From JBBQWR01 sp038210495 (GTDB taxonomy: Bacteria > Planctomycetota > Planctomycetia > Pirellulales > DATAWG01), in assembly GCA_038210495.1 (NCBI GenBank), contig JBBQWR010000049.1, forward strand, positions 1-38,420: 38,420 nucleotides of DNA. The letters are read 5' to 3'. The notes below the pieces were generated by a model, which was given only the letters and a program-made list of their open reading frames with translations, was not told the origin of the DNA and made no database searches. Below, one piece after another: positions 8,922 through 16,242 of this stretch. Position 1 is the first letter of the stretch. The number at the start of each line of letters is the position of its first letter. The position numbers and the translations under genes are program-made.

Positions 8922-9299
8922 ATGAAGCGAAGTTTAAAGCGATGCGCGAGTCGAATCGCGGTGATTGGATCGGCCTTGTTGGCTGCGGTCATGGCGGCGG
9001 TGAGCGGCGCGGACGCCTGCCCTGTTGCGACGACGGCGATCGTCACACCTGCCGTCGTCGCCTCGCCAGTTGTGTCCGTGTCGGCCGTCGCCGCCCCGGT
9101 GGTTGTCCAGTCGACGCCGTTTGTCACAGCAGTGGCGCCGGTGGTCGTTCAGTCGTCGCCGGTCGTCGTAACGGCGACGCCATTCGTGGTATCGACGCCG
9201 CTGGTGTTCACGGCTGCTCCGGCAATCGTGGTGGAAACGGTCCGGGTGAAGGCCCACCGACAATTTCGCACGCCGGTCCGGAATTTCTTGGCCCGCTAG
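8922..9299 (+). CDS. Small secreted Val/Ala/Pro-rich protein
   Basis: A 125-residue protein with a strong Shine-Dalgarno (GGAGGAG, 8910-8916) and a signal peptide (MKRSLKRCASRIAVIGSALLAA...SGADAC). The mature part is low-complexity, alternating VV, AP, ST and TP segments (VVVQSTPFV and VVVQSSPVV recur), and ends in a basic stretch (VKAHRQFRTPVRNFLAR). No enzyme domain. The repeated TP/VV units suggest a cell-surface or wall-associated protein. The preceding CXXCH protein has a comparable low-complexity N-terminal part, which may point to a shared origin. Confidence 0.75.
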   Translation: MKRSLKRCASRIAVIGSALLAAVMAAVSGADACPVATTAIVTPAVVASPVVSVSAVAAPVVVQSTPFVTAVAPVVVQSSPVVVTATPFVVSTPLVFTAAPAIVVETVRVKAHRQFRTPVRNFLAR

Positions 9300-9385
9300 G
9301 AGTGGCTGAAGCTGTCTCGATGGGTGGCCCAGGGGGTGATAGCGGGAGGCGTTGAGGACGCTGGGACAAATTCTCACGTTCACAT

Positions 9386-9417
9386 CCGGGGCTTCGGCGA
9401 GGCGCCGCCAGCCCCGG
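9386..9417. repeat. CCGGGGCT / AGCCCCGG palindromic repeat, second full copy
   Basis: CCGGGGCT at 9386-9393 and AGCCCCGG at 9410-9417 with GCTTCGGCGAGGCGCC between them. It is nearly identical to the copy at 7406-7437 and lies in the gap before the small membrane protein gene. Confidence 0.75.
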
Positions 9418-9474
9418 GGCGCCCGGCCACCCCGCGGGTAACAGAACGGTGAGAAAGGATGAGGGATTCGCCGC

Positions 9475-9702
9475 ATGACTACCAATATGGGACATCGCGT
9501 TAGCCTGTCACCGGCCGAGTGGCTGAAGGTGATCGGTTTCTTGCTGGTGCAATCCGCGGCCCTGATCGGCGTGGGTATCGACATGCGAGAGCGGCTGGTC
9601 ATCGTCGAAACGCGATTGAAGGCGAGAGACGACAGCTTTTACGACCTCCGGGGCGAGCTGACCGATTTGCGCCGCGAGATTGCCGAACTGCGGAAGAAGT
9701 AG
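9475..9702 (+). CDS. Small membrane/coiled-coil protein, possible phage accessory
   Basis: A 75-residue protein with one membrane segment (VIGFLLVQSAALIGVGI, about residues 21-37) followed by a charged heptad-like helix (IVETRLKARDDSFYDLRGELTDLRREIAELRKK). This one-membrane-segment plus coiled-coil layout is seen in some phage lysis accessory or holin-like proteins, but also in many host proteins. No endolysin lies beside it. It directly precedes the ParB-like gene and may mark the start of the phage-like cluster. The function call is weak. Confidence 0.65.
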   Translation: MTTNMGHRVSLSPAEWLKVIGFLLVQSAALIGVGIDMRERLVIVETRLKARDDSFYDLRGELTDLRREIAELRKK

Positions 9703-9799
9703 ACAGGATTAACAGGATTTTCAGGATTTAAAGAAAGGCAAGTCAGGATGGAGCCTATTCGCGCCCGACCCCGCACAAAAAATCCTGTTAATCCTGTCT
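9701..9799. repeat. GACAGGATTAACAGGATT inverted-repeat element
   Basis: AGACAGGATTAACAGGATTT starts at 9701 and its reverse complement ends at 9799, a perfect terminal inverted match. Related elements occur at 14041-14121 and 24153-24237. The left arm overlaps the stop codon of the 75-aa gene. It behaves like a miniature non-autonomous element; which transposase moves it is not visible here. Confidence 0.85.
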
Positions 9800-9847
9800 A
9801 ACTTTCCTCGTCCTTTTTTGCCGCCGCCGTCGAAGGTTTGATTCATC

Positions 9848-10399
9848 ATGAAGATTCGCGATCGAGTTAAGGAGTTGCGTCGCGTGCCGGCGGCTGAACT
9901 ACGCCCCAATCCGCGGAATTGGCGGACGCATAGCGAGGCTCAGCGCGATGCGCTTCAAGGGATGCTCGCGGAGATCGGTTACGCCGGCGCACTGTTGGCT
10001 CGCGAATTACCCGATGGCTCGCTCGAATTGATCGACGGCCATCTGCGAGCGGAAACGACGCCGGATACGCCCGTGCCGGTGCTCGTGCTGGACGTCGATG
10101 AGGCGGAGGCCAACAAAATCCTCGCGACGCACGATCCGCTCGCCGCGATGGCCGGGGTCGATAGCGCCGTGCTCGAGTCGCTTCTGGCAGACGTGCAAAT
10201 CGACAACGAGGCCGTCCAGGCGATGCTCGATGGATTGGTCACACCCGGCGTGACCGAGTCGAGCGACGAACCATTACCTGACGTTCGCGTGCCGAAACTG
10301 TTTCAAATTGTCGTCGAGTGTGGCGGCGAGAACGAGCAGCAATCACTCTATGAGCGGCTAGTGAGCGAGGGTTTTAAGTGCCGGTTGTTGATGCTGTGA
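9848..10399 (+). CDS. ParB-like N-terminal domain protein
   Basis: A 183-residue protein with the ParB/Sulfiredoxin-like fold: RVPAAELRPNPRNWRTH near residue 14, a nucleotide-contact region GYAGALLARELPDGSLELIDGHLRAE (the GHLR motif replaces the usual GERR), and VPVLVLDVDEAEANKILATHD. It lacks the helix-turn-helix and dimer domain of chromosomal ParB. Single-domain proteins of this type are common in phages next to terminase or methyltransferase genes. It lies directly upstream of the ABC-GNAT gene and the terminase, so a role in packaging or DNA modification is likely but inferred. It is unlikely to be a partition protein, as there is no ParA. Confidence 0.88.
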   Translation: MKIRDRVKELRRVPAAELRPNPRNWRTHSEAQRDALQGMLAEIGYAGALLARELPDGSLELIDGHLRAETTPDTPVPVLVLDVDEAEANKILATHDPLAAMAGVDSAVLESLLADVQIDNEAVQAMLDGLVTPGVTESSDEPLPDVRVPKLFQIVVECGGENEQQSLYERLVSEGFKCRLLML

Positions 10400-10420
10400 A
10401 GCAGGAGCGACGAAAGTCCG

Positions 10421-10534
10421 GAGTCGGGAGACGGCAGTTACGAAAGCATAGTCGCCAGCGGCAATACCGCCGGTTTCCTCGTCGGCGATGCCGACTGCCG
10501 TCACTCTCGTCTCCCGTCTCCCGTCTCCCGACTT
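10421..10534. repeat. GAGTCGGGAGACGG inverted-repeat element
   Basis: The left arm GAGTCGGGAGACGGCAGT (10421) is matched inversely by ACTGCCGTCACTCTCGTCTCCC... ending near 10534, where the arm unit CGTCTCCC occurs twice. A related unit lies in the gap at 21569-21699. It occupies nearly the whole spacer between the ParB-like and ABC-GNAT genes. Confidence 0.7.
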
Positions 10535-10566
10535 CTGCCTCCCCAGCCCCTAGCCCCTTCTCCCCC

Positions 10567-11814
10567 ATGCCAATGCTCGAAGTCGTCAATGAGTGCCCGC
10601 TGTACGATTCGTTTCGCGTCCAACTGATCGCGGGAATGTTCGACGTCCCGCTGCCCAAAAAACTGACCGAGCGGCTGTCAATCGATCTGCCGCCGCTGGG
10701 AGACGATTGGCGGATCGGCCTGATCGTCGGTCCCTCGGGCAGCGGAAAAACGACGCTGGCCAGAAAGCTGTTTCCCGGCCAATTCGTCGAACGTACCGAT
10801 TGGCCGGCGGATCGGGCCGTGGTCGATTGCTTTTGCGATCTGCCAATTCGCGCCATCACCGGGCTGTTGACGGCCGTGGGATTCAGCTCGCCGCCGTCGT
10901 GGGTGAAACCCTATCGCGTGCTCAGCGGCGGCGAGCGGTTTCGCTGCGACTTGGCGCGAGCGCTCGCGAAGAAAGCCGCCACGTCAACAGATTCGACAGA
11001 TTCAATTGTGCCGCTCGTGGCGTTCGACGAGTTCACCAGTGTCGTCGATCGCACGGTGGCCAAGATCGGATCGGCCGCGGTCGCGAAGGGAATTCGCGAG
11101 GGCAAAATCGGTTGCCGGTTCGTCGCCGTCACCTGCCACTACGATGTGATCGATTGGCTCGCGCCCGATTGGGTCATCGATCTGGCAAGCAAGACGTTTC
11201 AGCGGAGGTGTCTTCGGCGACCACCGATCGAGCTCGAGCTCGTCCGTTGCTCGGCTCGCGCCTGGACCCTGTTTGCGAAGCATCACTATTTGAGCGGCAC
11301 ATTGAATCCGATGGCCCGCTGTTATATGGCGCTGTGGCGAGAACCGGTTGCGGAACTCTCTCCCTCCGAGAGAGGGCAGGTTGAGGGGCGTATTTCGGGC
11401 GAAGAGCAAAGCAAAAACCCTCACCCCAACCCTCTCCCAATGGGAGAGGTGGCGGCGCCGGTTGCATTTTGCGCGACGCTGCCGACGTTCGGGCGGAAGG
11501 GGCATTGGCGAATCTCGCGAATCGTGACGCTGCCCGACTATCAAGGCATTGGGATCGGCATGCGAGTGGTCGAAGCGATCGGCGATCTGCACCGGCTATC
11601 GCATCAACGGCTGAGCATCACGGCCAGTCATCCCGCGGTGATCGGTCATTGCGAGTCGTCGTCGAAATGGCGGACGAGCGGCTTGAAGAAGTTCGGCGTC
11701 AAATCGAGCGCCAAGCCAACGAGTCGATACACGGGCGCCGCCGTCGGCCGAGCCATTGTGTCGTTCGAATATGTGAGCTACCCGCACTCCGAGCCGAGGC
11801 CATGCCGCGCGTAG
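10567..11814 (+). CDS. ABC-class ATPase fused to a GNAT acyltransferase-like domain
   Basis: A 415-residue cytoplasmic fusion; no membrane segments. The ATPase half has Walker A GPSGSGKT (55-62), ABC signature LSGGE (119-123), Walker B VAFDE (151-155) and an H-loop His191 (TCHYD). The C-terminal half (about 225-410) looks like a GNAT: HHYLSGTLNP, ARCYMALWREPVA, then SRIVTLPDYQGIGIGMR, where QGIGIG fits the acyl-CoA binding loop. Phage Mu Mom, which modifies adenine, is also a GNAT-fold enzyme, so base modification is one possibility; direct homology to Mom is not shown. The start at 10567 is chosen because upstream frame sequence is repeat; it is preceded by a C-run with no Shine-Dalgarno, and 10573 is an alternative. 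A 114-base in-frame insertion splits the GNAT half. Confidence 0.85.
   Translation: MPMLEVVNECPLYDSFRVQLIAGMFDVPLPKKLTERLSIDLPPLGDDWRIGLIVGPSGSGKTTLARKLFPGQFVERTDWPADRAVVDCFCDLPIRAITGLLTAVGFSSPPSWVKPYRVLSGGERFRCDLARALAKKAATSTDSTDSIVPLVAFDEFTSVVDRTVAKIGSAAVAKGIREGKIGCRFVAVTCHYDVIDWLAPDWVIDLASKTFQRRCLRRPPIELELVRCSARAWTLFAKHHYLSGTLNPMARCYMALWREPVAELSPSERGQVEGRISGEEQSKNPHPNPLPMGEVAAPVAFCATLPTFGRKGHWRISRIVTLPDYQGIGIGMRVVEAIGDLHRLSHQRLSITASHPAVIGHCESSSKWRTSGLKKFGVKSSAKPTSRYTGAAVGRAIVSFEYVSYPHSEPRPCRA
11344..11465 (+). mobile_element. 114-bp in-frame repeat insertion with 8-bp target duplication
   Basis: CCGGTTGC occurs at 11344-11351 and again at 11458-11465, exactly 114 bases (38 codons) apart. 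Between them is a palindromic element of the type that encodes NPHPNPLP-like peptide (CTCTCCC...GGGAGAG arms, with CCCTCACCCCAACCCTCTCCC). It adds about 38 residues to the GNAT domain without changing the frame; removing it restores WREPVAFCATLP. The direct repeat reads as a target-site duplication. Confidence 0.85.
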
Positions 11815-11824
11815 GTTTGGCGCC

Positions 11825-11900
11825 GCCCACCGAATATCATCACCGATGCCGCCGCCAAATGATTCGTCGCGCACGGCGGTGGGCGATGCCCACCCTACGG
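11825..11900. repeat. GCCCACC / GGTGGGC palindromic unit
   Basis: GCCGCCCACCG near 11825 is matched by CGGTGGGC near 11877, followed by the short palindrome GGTGGGCGATGCCCACC (11878-11894). The predicted ATG start of the terminase small subunit (11886) lies inside this palindrome. Confidence 0.6.
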
Positions 11901-12374
11901 CCAAGAAAGCAGCGCGTGAAACCCAAACTCGATGACATACGGCGACGCGAAATCTGCGCGATCCTGGCGGTCGGCGGCACGCGAACTTTGGCGGCCTCCT
12001 ACGTCGGCTGTCACGTCGAGACGATCCGCAACACGGCGTCGCGCGACCCGGACTTCGCCTTGCAGTTGCGAAAGGCGGAAATCAGCCCGGAGATCGCGTA
12101 TCTCCGCAGCCTGCAAACCGCGGCCCAGGACAGCAAGCAATGGCGCGCGGCGGCTTGGGCGCTGGAACGGCTGTTCCCCGATCGATACGGCCCGCGAAAG
12201 GCGCAAGCTATCACGATTTCGCAGATGACCGAAATCCTCAATGCGCTCGGAACGATCGTGGCCGACGAAGTGCCGGTCAAGAAATATCGGCAGCGCGTAC
12301 TCGAGCGTCTGGCCGAACTGATCGCCGATCTGCCGAAGCCGAAAGCCAAGTCGAGGCCCCGCCGTGCATCGTAA
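11886..12374 (+). CDS. Terminase small subunit-like helix-turn-helix protein
   Basis: A 162-residue basic protein. After a Lys/Arg-rich start comes a helix-turn-helix-like segment (REICAILAVGGTRTLAASYVGCHVETIRN) followed by RDPDFALQLRKAE, a layout typical of phage terminase small subunits that bind the packaging site. It sits directly upstream of the large subunit, overlapping it by 11 bases, which supports the call. The start is uncertain: the ATG at 11886 lies in a repeat, and a GTG at 11916 would remove ten residues. I assign it by position and HTH pattern, not by a specific family. Confidence 0.75.
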   Translation: MPTLRPRKQRVKPKLDDIRRREICAILAVGGTRTLAASYVGCHVETIRNTASRDPDFALQLRKAEISPEIAYLRSLQTAAQDSKQWRAAAWALERLFPDRYGPRKAQAITISQMTEILNALGTIVADEVPVKKYRQRVLERLAELIADLPKPKAKSRPRRAS

Positions 12375-13995
12375 ATCTCCTAGCGCGCTCTGCGGTTGGC
12401 GCGACGCCTCGCCGGACGTCGCCGGTCTTTGCGCTCAGATTGTGCATCAAACGGTCGAGCGGGCCATCCTCGCCGGCGAGCGCCGCGCCGAATCTTCGGC
12501 GAATTGGGGCCTGCTGCGGTGGGCGACGAAATATCTGCCCCAGCATTTCCGTCTGCCGCCGTCGCGGATGCATTGCTGGGTCGCCGAGCAATTGGATGGG
12601 ATGCGCAGCGCTCGCGGCCTGAAGCTCAACGTCGTCGGTCCGCGTGGCGGCGCCAAGTCCACGATCGGCACGCTCGCGATGGTCCTCCGCGCCGCCCTCG
12701 ACGGCGCCGAGCCGTATATCTGGATCATCTCCGACACCAAACACCAGGCCGTGAGCCATTTGGAAAACATCAAGGCCGAACTGCGCGAGAACCGCCGCAT
12801 CCTGGCCGATTATCCGGGCCTGGCCGTCTCGCGCCGCGTGTGGCGCGACAATGCCGTCGTGCTTTCCAACGGCGTGACGATCGAAGCCTTCGGAACCGGC
12901 CAGCGGATTCGCGGGCGGCGGCGCGGCGCCAACCGCCCCACTCTCATTGTTTGCGACGACCTGCAAGACGATCGACATATCGAGTCGTCGTTGGCTCGCG
13001 ACCACTCGCGCCGCTGGTTTCATGGGATGCTCATGAAAGCCGGCACGAAGCGCACGAACGTGATCAATCTGGCGACGGCCTTGCATCGCGAGGCGATCGC
13101 TCTCGAATTGCACGCGACCCCTGGTTGGACATCGCAGGTTTTCTCCGCGATCTTGCGCTGGCCCAATCGAATGGATCGTTGGGACCAGTGGGAGCAGATC
13201 TACACCGATCTGGATCGGCCCGACAGTCAGCAGTCGGCCCGAATGTTTTATGAATCGCGTCGGGCCGAAATGGACGCCGGCGTCGAACTGTTGTGGCCCG
13301 AGGAAGAGGACCTGTATACGCTGATGTGCATGCGAGTCGAAGGGGGCCGCACGGCGTTCGAGCGCGAGAAGCAGAACGTGCCGATCAATCCGGAACTATG
13401 CGAATGGCCCGAGGAGTATTTTGGCGACTGGCTATGGTTCGATGAGTGGCCGGCAAAGGTCCAGGTCAAGACATTGACGCTCGATCCGAGCAAGGGCGCC
13501 GACGGGGGTCGCGGCGATTACTCCGCCTTCGTGATGCTGGCCGTCGATCGCCAGGGAGTGTTGTATCTCGAGGCCGACATGGCCCGGCGTCCGACACCGC
13601 AAATCGTGAGCGACGGCGTGGAACTCTGCCGGCGGTTTAAACCGGACGTGTTTGGAATCGAGGTCAATCAGTTTCAAGAGCTTTTGGAGGGCGAATTCAC
13701 GGCCGAGCTGGCGCGGCAGAAGGTACACGGCGTCGTGCCGTGGGGGATCGAGAACGCCATCAACAAGCAAACCCGCATTCGCCGGCTGGGACCTTACCTA
13801 TCGCGTCGCCGACTTAGGTTTCGTGCCCATTCACTCGGCACTCGGCTATTGGTGGAGCAACTCCAAGAATTTCCGGTCGCCGATCACGACGACGGCCCCG
13901 ACGCCGCGGAAATGGCGATCCGCCTGGCCGCCGAATGGCTGAGCGGCGGCCGATTGGGCGACAACCTCGGCGACCGACTACCGCTCAGTGTTTGA
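12364..13995 (+). CDS. Phage terminase large subunit
   Basis: The 543-residue DNA-packaging motor. The N-terminal ATPase has Walker A GPRGGAKST (92-100) and Walker B LIVCDD (194-199). The C-terminal nuclease has the acidic set expected of the RNase H-like fold: Asp374 (LTLDPSKG), Glu433 (FGIEVNQF) and Asp509/Asp513 (DHDDGPDAAEMA). It is full length and looks intact. The GTG start at 12364 overlaps the stop of the small subunit, suggesting coupling. This is the strongest marker that the cluster derives from a tailed phage. The Walker A differs from the usual G-KT/S form in having RGGA before Lys, a variant found in phage terminases. Confidence 0.95.
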   Translation: MHRKSPSALCGWRDASPDVAGLCAQIVHQTVERAILAGERRAESSANWGLLRWATKYLPQHFRLPPSRMHCWVAEQLDGMRSARGLKLNVVGPRGGAKSTIGTLAMVLRAALDGAEPYIWIISDTKHQAVSHLENIKAELRENRRILADYPGLAVSRRVWRDNAVVLSNGVTIEAFGTGQRIRGRRRGANRPTLIVCDDLQDDRHIESSLARDHSRRWFHGMLMKAGTKRTNVINLATALHREAIALELHATPGWTSQVFSAILRWPNRMDRWDQWEQIYTDLDRPDSQQSARMFYESRRAEMDAGVELLWPEEEDLYTLMCMRVEGGRTAFEREKQNVPINPELCEWPEEYFGDWLWFDEWPAKVQVKTLTLDPSKGADGGRGDYSAFVMLAVDRQGVLYLEADMARRPTPQIVSDGVELCRRFKPDVFGIEVNQFQELLEGEFTAELARQKVHGVVPWGIENAINKQTRIRRLGPYLSRRRLRFRAHSLGTRLLVEQLQEFPVADHDDGPDAAEMAIRLAAEWLSGGRLGDNLGDRLPLSV

Positions 13996-14187
13996 ATAGA
14001 AAATTTATTTACCGCGAAGACACGAAAGACGAGGAAGTTTTGACAGGATTAACATGATTGTCAGGATGTTTTTAACGACGGCTTCGCCGTCTTAATCTTG
14101 TAAATCCTGTTAATCCTGTCTATTTCCCCTACTTCGTGTCTTAGTGTCTTCGTGGTTCACAGGAACTTTATTTAGAGGGTCCTCGAC
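13996..14187. repeat. Nested repeats: one palindromic element inside another
   Basis: Outer arms ACCGCGAAGACACGAAAGACGA (about 14014) and CTTCGTGTCTTAGTGTCTTCGTGGT (about 14132-14157) enclose a GACAGGATTAACA...TGTTAATCCTGTC element (about 14041-14121), which itself encloses GACGGCTTCGCCGTC (about 14079-14093). No coding sequence. The portal gene starts just after it. Confidence 0.8.
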
Positions 14188-15639
14188 ATGAATGCGTCAG
14201 ACTCGCCGCTGCTGAAACTGGAACAACGACTCTCCGAGGCTTGCGATCAATTGTGGGGCGCCGTTGTCGATCCCCGCGATGCGCTGTTGGATCGCGATGG
14301 GCTGCCTTGGCTCACGGTCGGCGCCGGTTTGGACGCGGCCGGCGCGGGTGGCCTCGGACCGATCAACGATACGCAGCTTCGCGAGATCCGCAATCAATGC
14401 CGACTGCTGGCGATCACCAACGAATTCGCCATCAACGGCCACGAAAATCGAATCAGCTATATCGTCGGCGCCGGTCACAGTTATCGGGCTGCGATTCGCA
14501 AGGGCGCGACCGCGCCGGCCGACTGGCCGCTCGCCGTGCAAGCCGTGATCGACGAGTTTATTCAGGCCAACAACTGGCAGCGCCGCCAGCAGGAACTCGT
14601 CCTCCGCCGCGATCGCGATGGCGAAGTTTTTCTGCGGCTGTTTCTCGCCGCCGATGGTGTCACGCGCGTGCGGTTCGTCGAGCCGGGCCAGGTCGCGACT
14701 CCGCCCGACCGAGCCGCCGATCCGGCCGCTCAGCTTGGCATTCTGACCGACGGCGAGGATGTCGAGACGGCGCTTGGCTATTTCGTCGACGGACAACTCG
14801 TCGATCCGGCCGAGATTCAACATCGCAAGGCCAACGTCGACAGCAATGTGCGCCGCGGGCTGCCGCTGTTCTTTCCCGTGCGAAAGAATCTCCGCCGCGC
14901 GGAAAAGCTGCTTCGCAATATGAGCGTCGTGGCCGAGATTCAATCGGCGATCGCCCTGATCCGCAAACATCGCCGCGGCAACCGCAGCGCGGTCGAGCAG
15001 TTCGCCGCGGGGCAGGCCGACGCATCGGCCGTCAATCCGCTCACCGGGCAGACGATGAACTTTCGCCGCTATGGGCCTGGCACGATTCTCGATACGCACG
15101 CCGACGTGGAATACGATTTTCCCGTCGCGGGTCTCGACGCGGGCAATTTCATCGCCGTGCTCCAGGCCGAGTTGCGGGCAATCGCCAGTCGGCTGGTGAT
15201 GCCCGAGTTCATGCTGACCTCCGATGCCTCGAACGCGAACTATGCCTCGACGATGGTGGCCGAGGGCCCGGCGACGCGGATGTTTACTCGCCTACAAGCC
15301 GAGCAGATCGCCGACGATCTGGAGCTGATGAATCGTGTCCTGACCGGCGGCGTCCTCGCGGGCAAGCTGCCGCGCGAAGCATTGCAAACGATCGAAATCA
15401 TCGCCATCCCGCCGACGCTCACTGTCCGCGATCACGTGCAAGAAGCCCAGCGGTTTCAGATCGAATACGCCAACGGCGTTCTTTCGCCGCAAACCTGGAG
15501 CCAGCGCCTGGGGCTGGATTATGAGCAAGAGCAGGCCAATTTCGTGTCTCATCGAGAGAATCAAAAGCCGCGCGAAACTGACGCCTCGGCATTGCCGCGC
15601 GAGATCAGCGTACCGCAAATCGTCGGGCTGGAGCGCTAA
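14188..15639 (+). CDS. Phage portal protein
   Basis: A 483-residue protein placed directly after the terminase, as expected of a portal. Visible features: IRNQCRLLAITNEFAINGHENRISYIVG near the N-terminus, the mid-region FLRLFLAADGVTRVRFVEPGQV, and the helical tail ELRAIASRLVMPEFMLTSDASNANYASTMVAEGPA, which resembles the portal region around the channel. A possible Shine-Dalgarno (AGAGGG, 14174) precedes the ATG. Twelve subunits of such proteins form the DNA channel of the capsid. It appears complete. I assign it as a portal by position and pattern and do not fix the Pfam subfamily. Confidence 0.88.
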   Translation: MNASDSPLLKLEQRLSEACDQLWGAVVDPRDALLDRDGLPWLTVGAGLDAAGAGGLGPINDTQLREIRNQCRLLAITNEFAINGHENRISYIVGAGHSYRAAIRKGATAPADWPLAVQAVIDEFIQANNWQRRQQELVLRRDRDGEVFLRLFLAADGVTRVRFVEPGQVATPPDRAADPAAQLGILTDGEDVETALGYFVDGQLVDPAEIQHRKANVDSNVRRGLPLFFPVRKNLRRAEKLLRNMSVVAEIQSAIALIRKHRRGNRSAVEQFAAGQADASAVNPLTGQTMNFRRYGPGTILDTHADVEYDFPVAGLDAGNFIAVLQAELRAIASRLVMPEFMLTSDASNANYASTMVAEGPATRMFTRLQAEQIADDLELMNRVLTGGVLAGKLPREALQTIEIIAIPPTLTVRDHVQEAQRFQIEYANGVLSPQTWSQRLGLDYEQEQANFVSHRENQKPRETDASALPREISVPQIVGLER

Positions 15640-15751
15640 TTTCCACTAATTACCGCTAATAAACAATTAGTGACAATTAGCGTCGATCAGTGTTCCCGAA
15701 AAACTGGCTTGTGGTCATTCCAAAAATTCGATTAGTGGCCCAAAAGTTGTC

Positions 15752-15781
15752 TTGAGAAATATAGTATATGGATGTACACTA
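15752..15781 (+). promoter_or_regulatory. Promoter with 20-bp operator over the -10 box
   Basis: TTGAGA (15752-15757), 17-base spacer, TACACT (15775-15780). The -10 is embedded in the right arm of the imperfect palindrome TAGTATAT-GGAT-GTACACTA (15762-15781). The same 8-4-8 geometry and register recur at 25323-25351. Transcription would begin at about 15787-15788, so the ATG at 15788 would be leaderless. Confidence 0.65.
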
Positions 15782-15787
15782 TATCGC

Positions 15788-15970
15788 ATGACGACGATCA
15801 AACATTCGCCCGTGAATCAAGGCAAAGTCAACCAGGTGGAAGTCCTGCTCGCTCAGATGTTGGTCGAGTCGCTCCAGCGTGGTTTTCACGGCAAGGCGGC
15901 CATCGAATTGGCGATCCAGGACGGCACGATTCAGCACATTCGCCGCGTTGTCGAGCGGATCGAGAAGTAG
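15788..15970 (+). CDS. Small 60-aa protein behind an operator-promoter
   Basis: MTTIKHSPVNQGKVNQVEVLLAQML... is a compact, mostly helical protein with GFHGKAAIELAIQDG in the middle and RRVVERIEK at the end. I recall similar small proteins in planctomycetes but cannot name a function. The ATG is only 7 bases after the predicted -10 box, so the mRNA is probably leaderless. A longer reading from the TTG at 15752 would place the operator inside the coding region and is less likely. It lies between portal and protease, where phages often carry small accessory genes. Confidence 0.7.
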   Translation: MTTIKHSPVNQGKVNQVEVLLAQMLVESLQRGFHGKAAIELAIQDGTIQHIRRVVERIEK

Positions 15971-16018
15971 TCGCCGGTCCCCGGAGGTCTAAGCGTGAGC
16001 GTGATGTAGTTTTGCTTA

Positions 16019-16101
16019 GCCGCGTTAGCGGCGTCATGTGAGTAGCCGGGGGTTTCAACCCCCGGTCACGACCACAATAGAGTTTCAGCCGCGTTAGCGG
16101 C
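16019..16101. repeat. Two GCCGCGTTAGCGGC palindromes and a CCGGGGG hairpin
   Basis: GCCGCGTTAGCGGC occurs at 16019-16032 and again at 16088-16101. Between them is CCGGGGGTTTCAACCCCCGG (16046-16065), a strong hairpin. Together they form a small repeat cluster in the gap after the 60-aa gene. Confidence 0.75.
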
Positions 16102-16154
16102 ATAACAAGTCCTTTATTGGTATCCCGTCGAGCGGCGACCCCGTTTCGACCGAG

Positions 16155-16196
16155 AGCCCACCGCAGCGTCAATTGACGCCGCGCGTGGGCTTTTTT
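16155..16196 (+). terminator. Rho-independent terminator before the protease gene
   Basis: AGCCCAC (16155-16161) and GTGGGCT (16185-16191) form the base, and GCGTC (16166-16170) and GACGC (16175-16179) the upper stem, with a TTTTTT run from 16191. It would end the transcript of the 60-aa gene. GGTATCCC (16119) lies upstream of it, as with the hairpin at 3946. Confidence 0.7.
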
Positions 16197-16242
16197 CGTT
16201 TTTCCCCACTCCCCAAATCCCATCTTCCAAATCCCCCTATCC

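Noticed and set aside
9475..9702. Confident holin call for the 75-aa membrane protein
   Set aside because: It has one membrane segment and a coiled coil, but no lysis gene is adjacent; the evidence supports only a small membrane protein.
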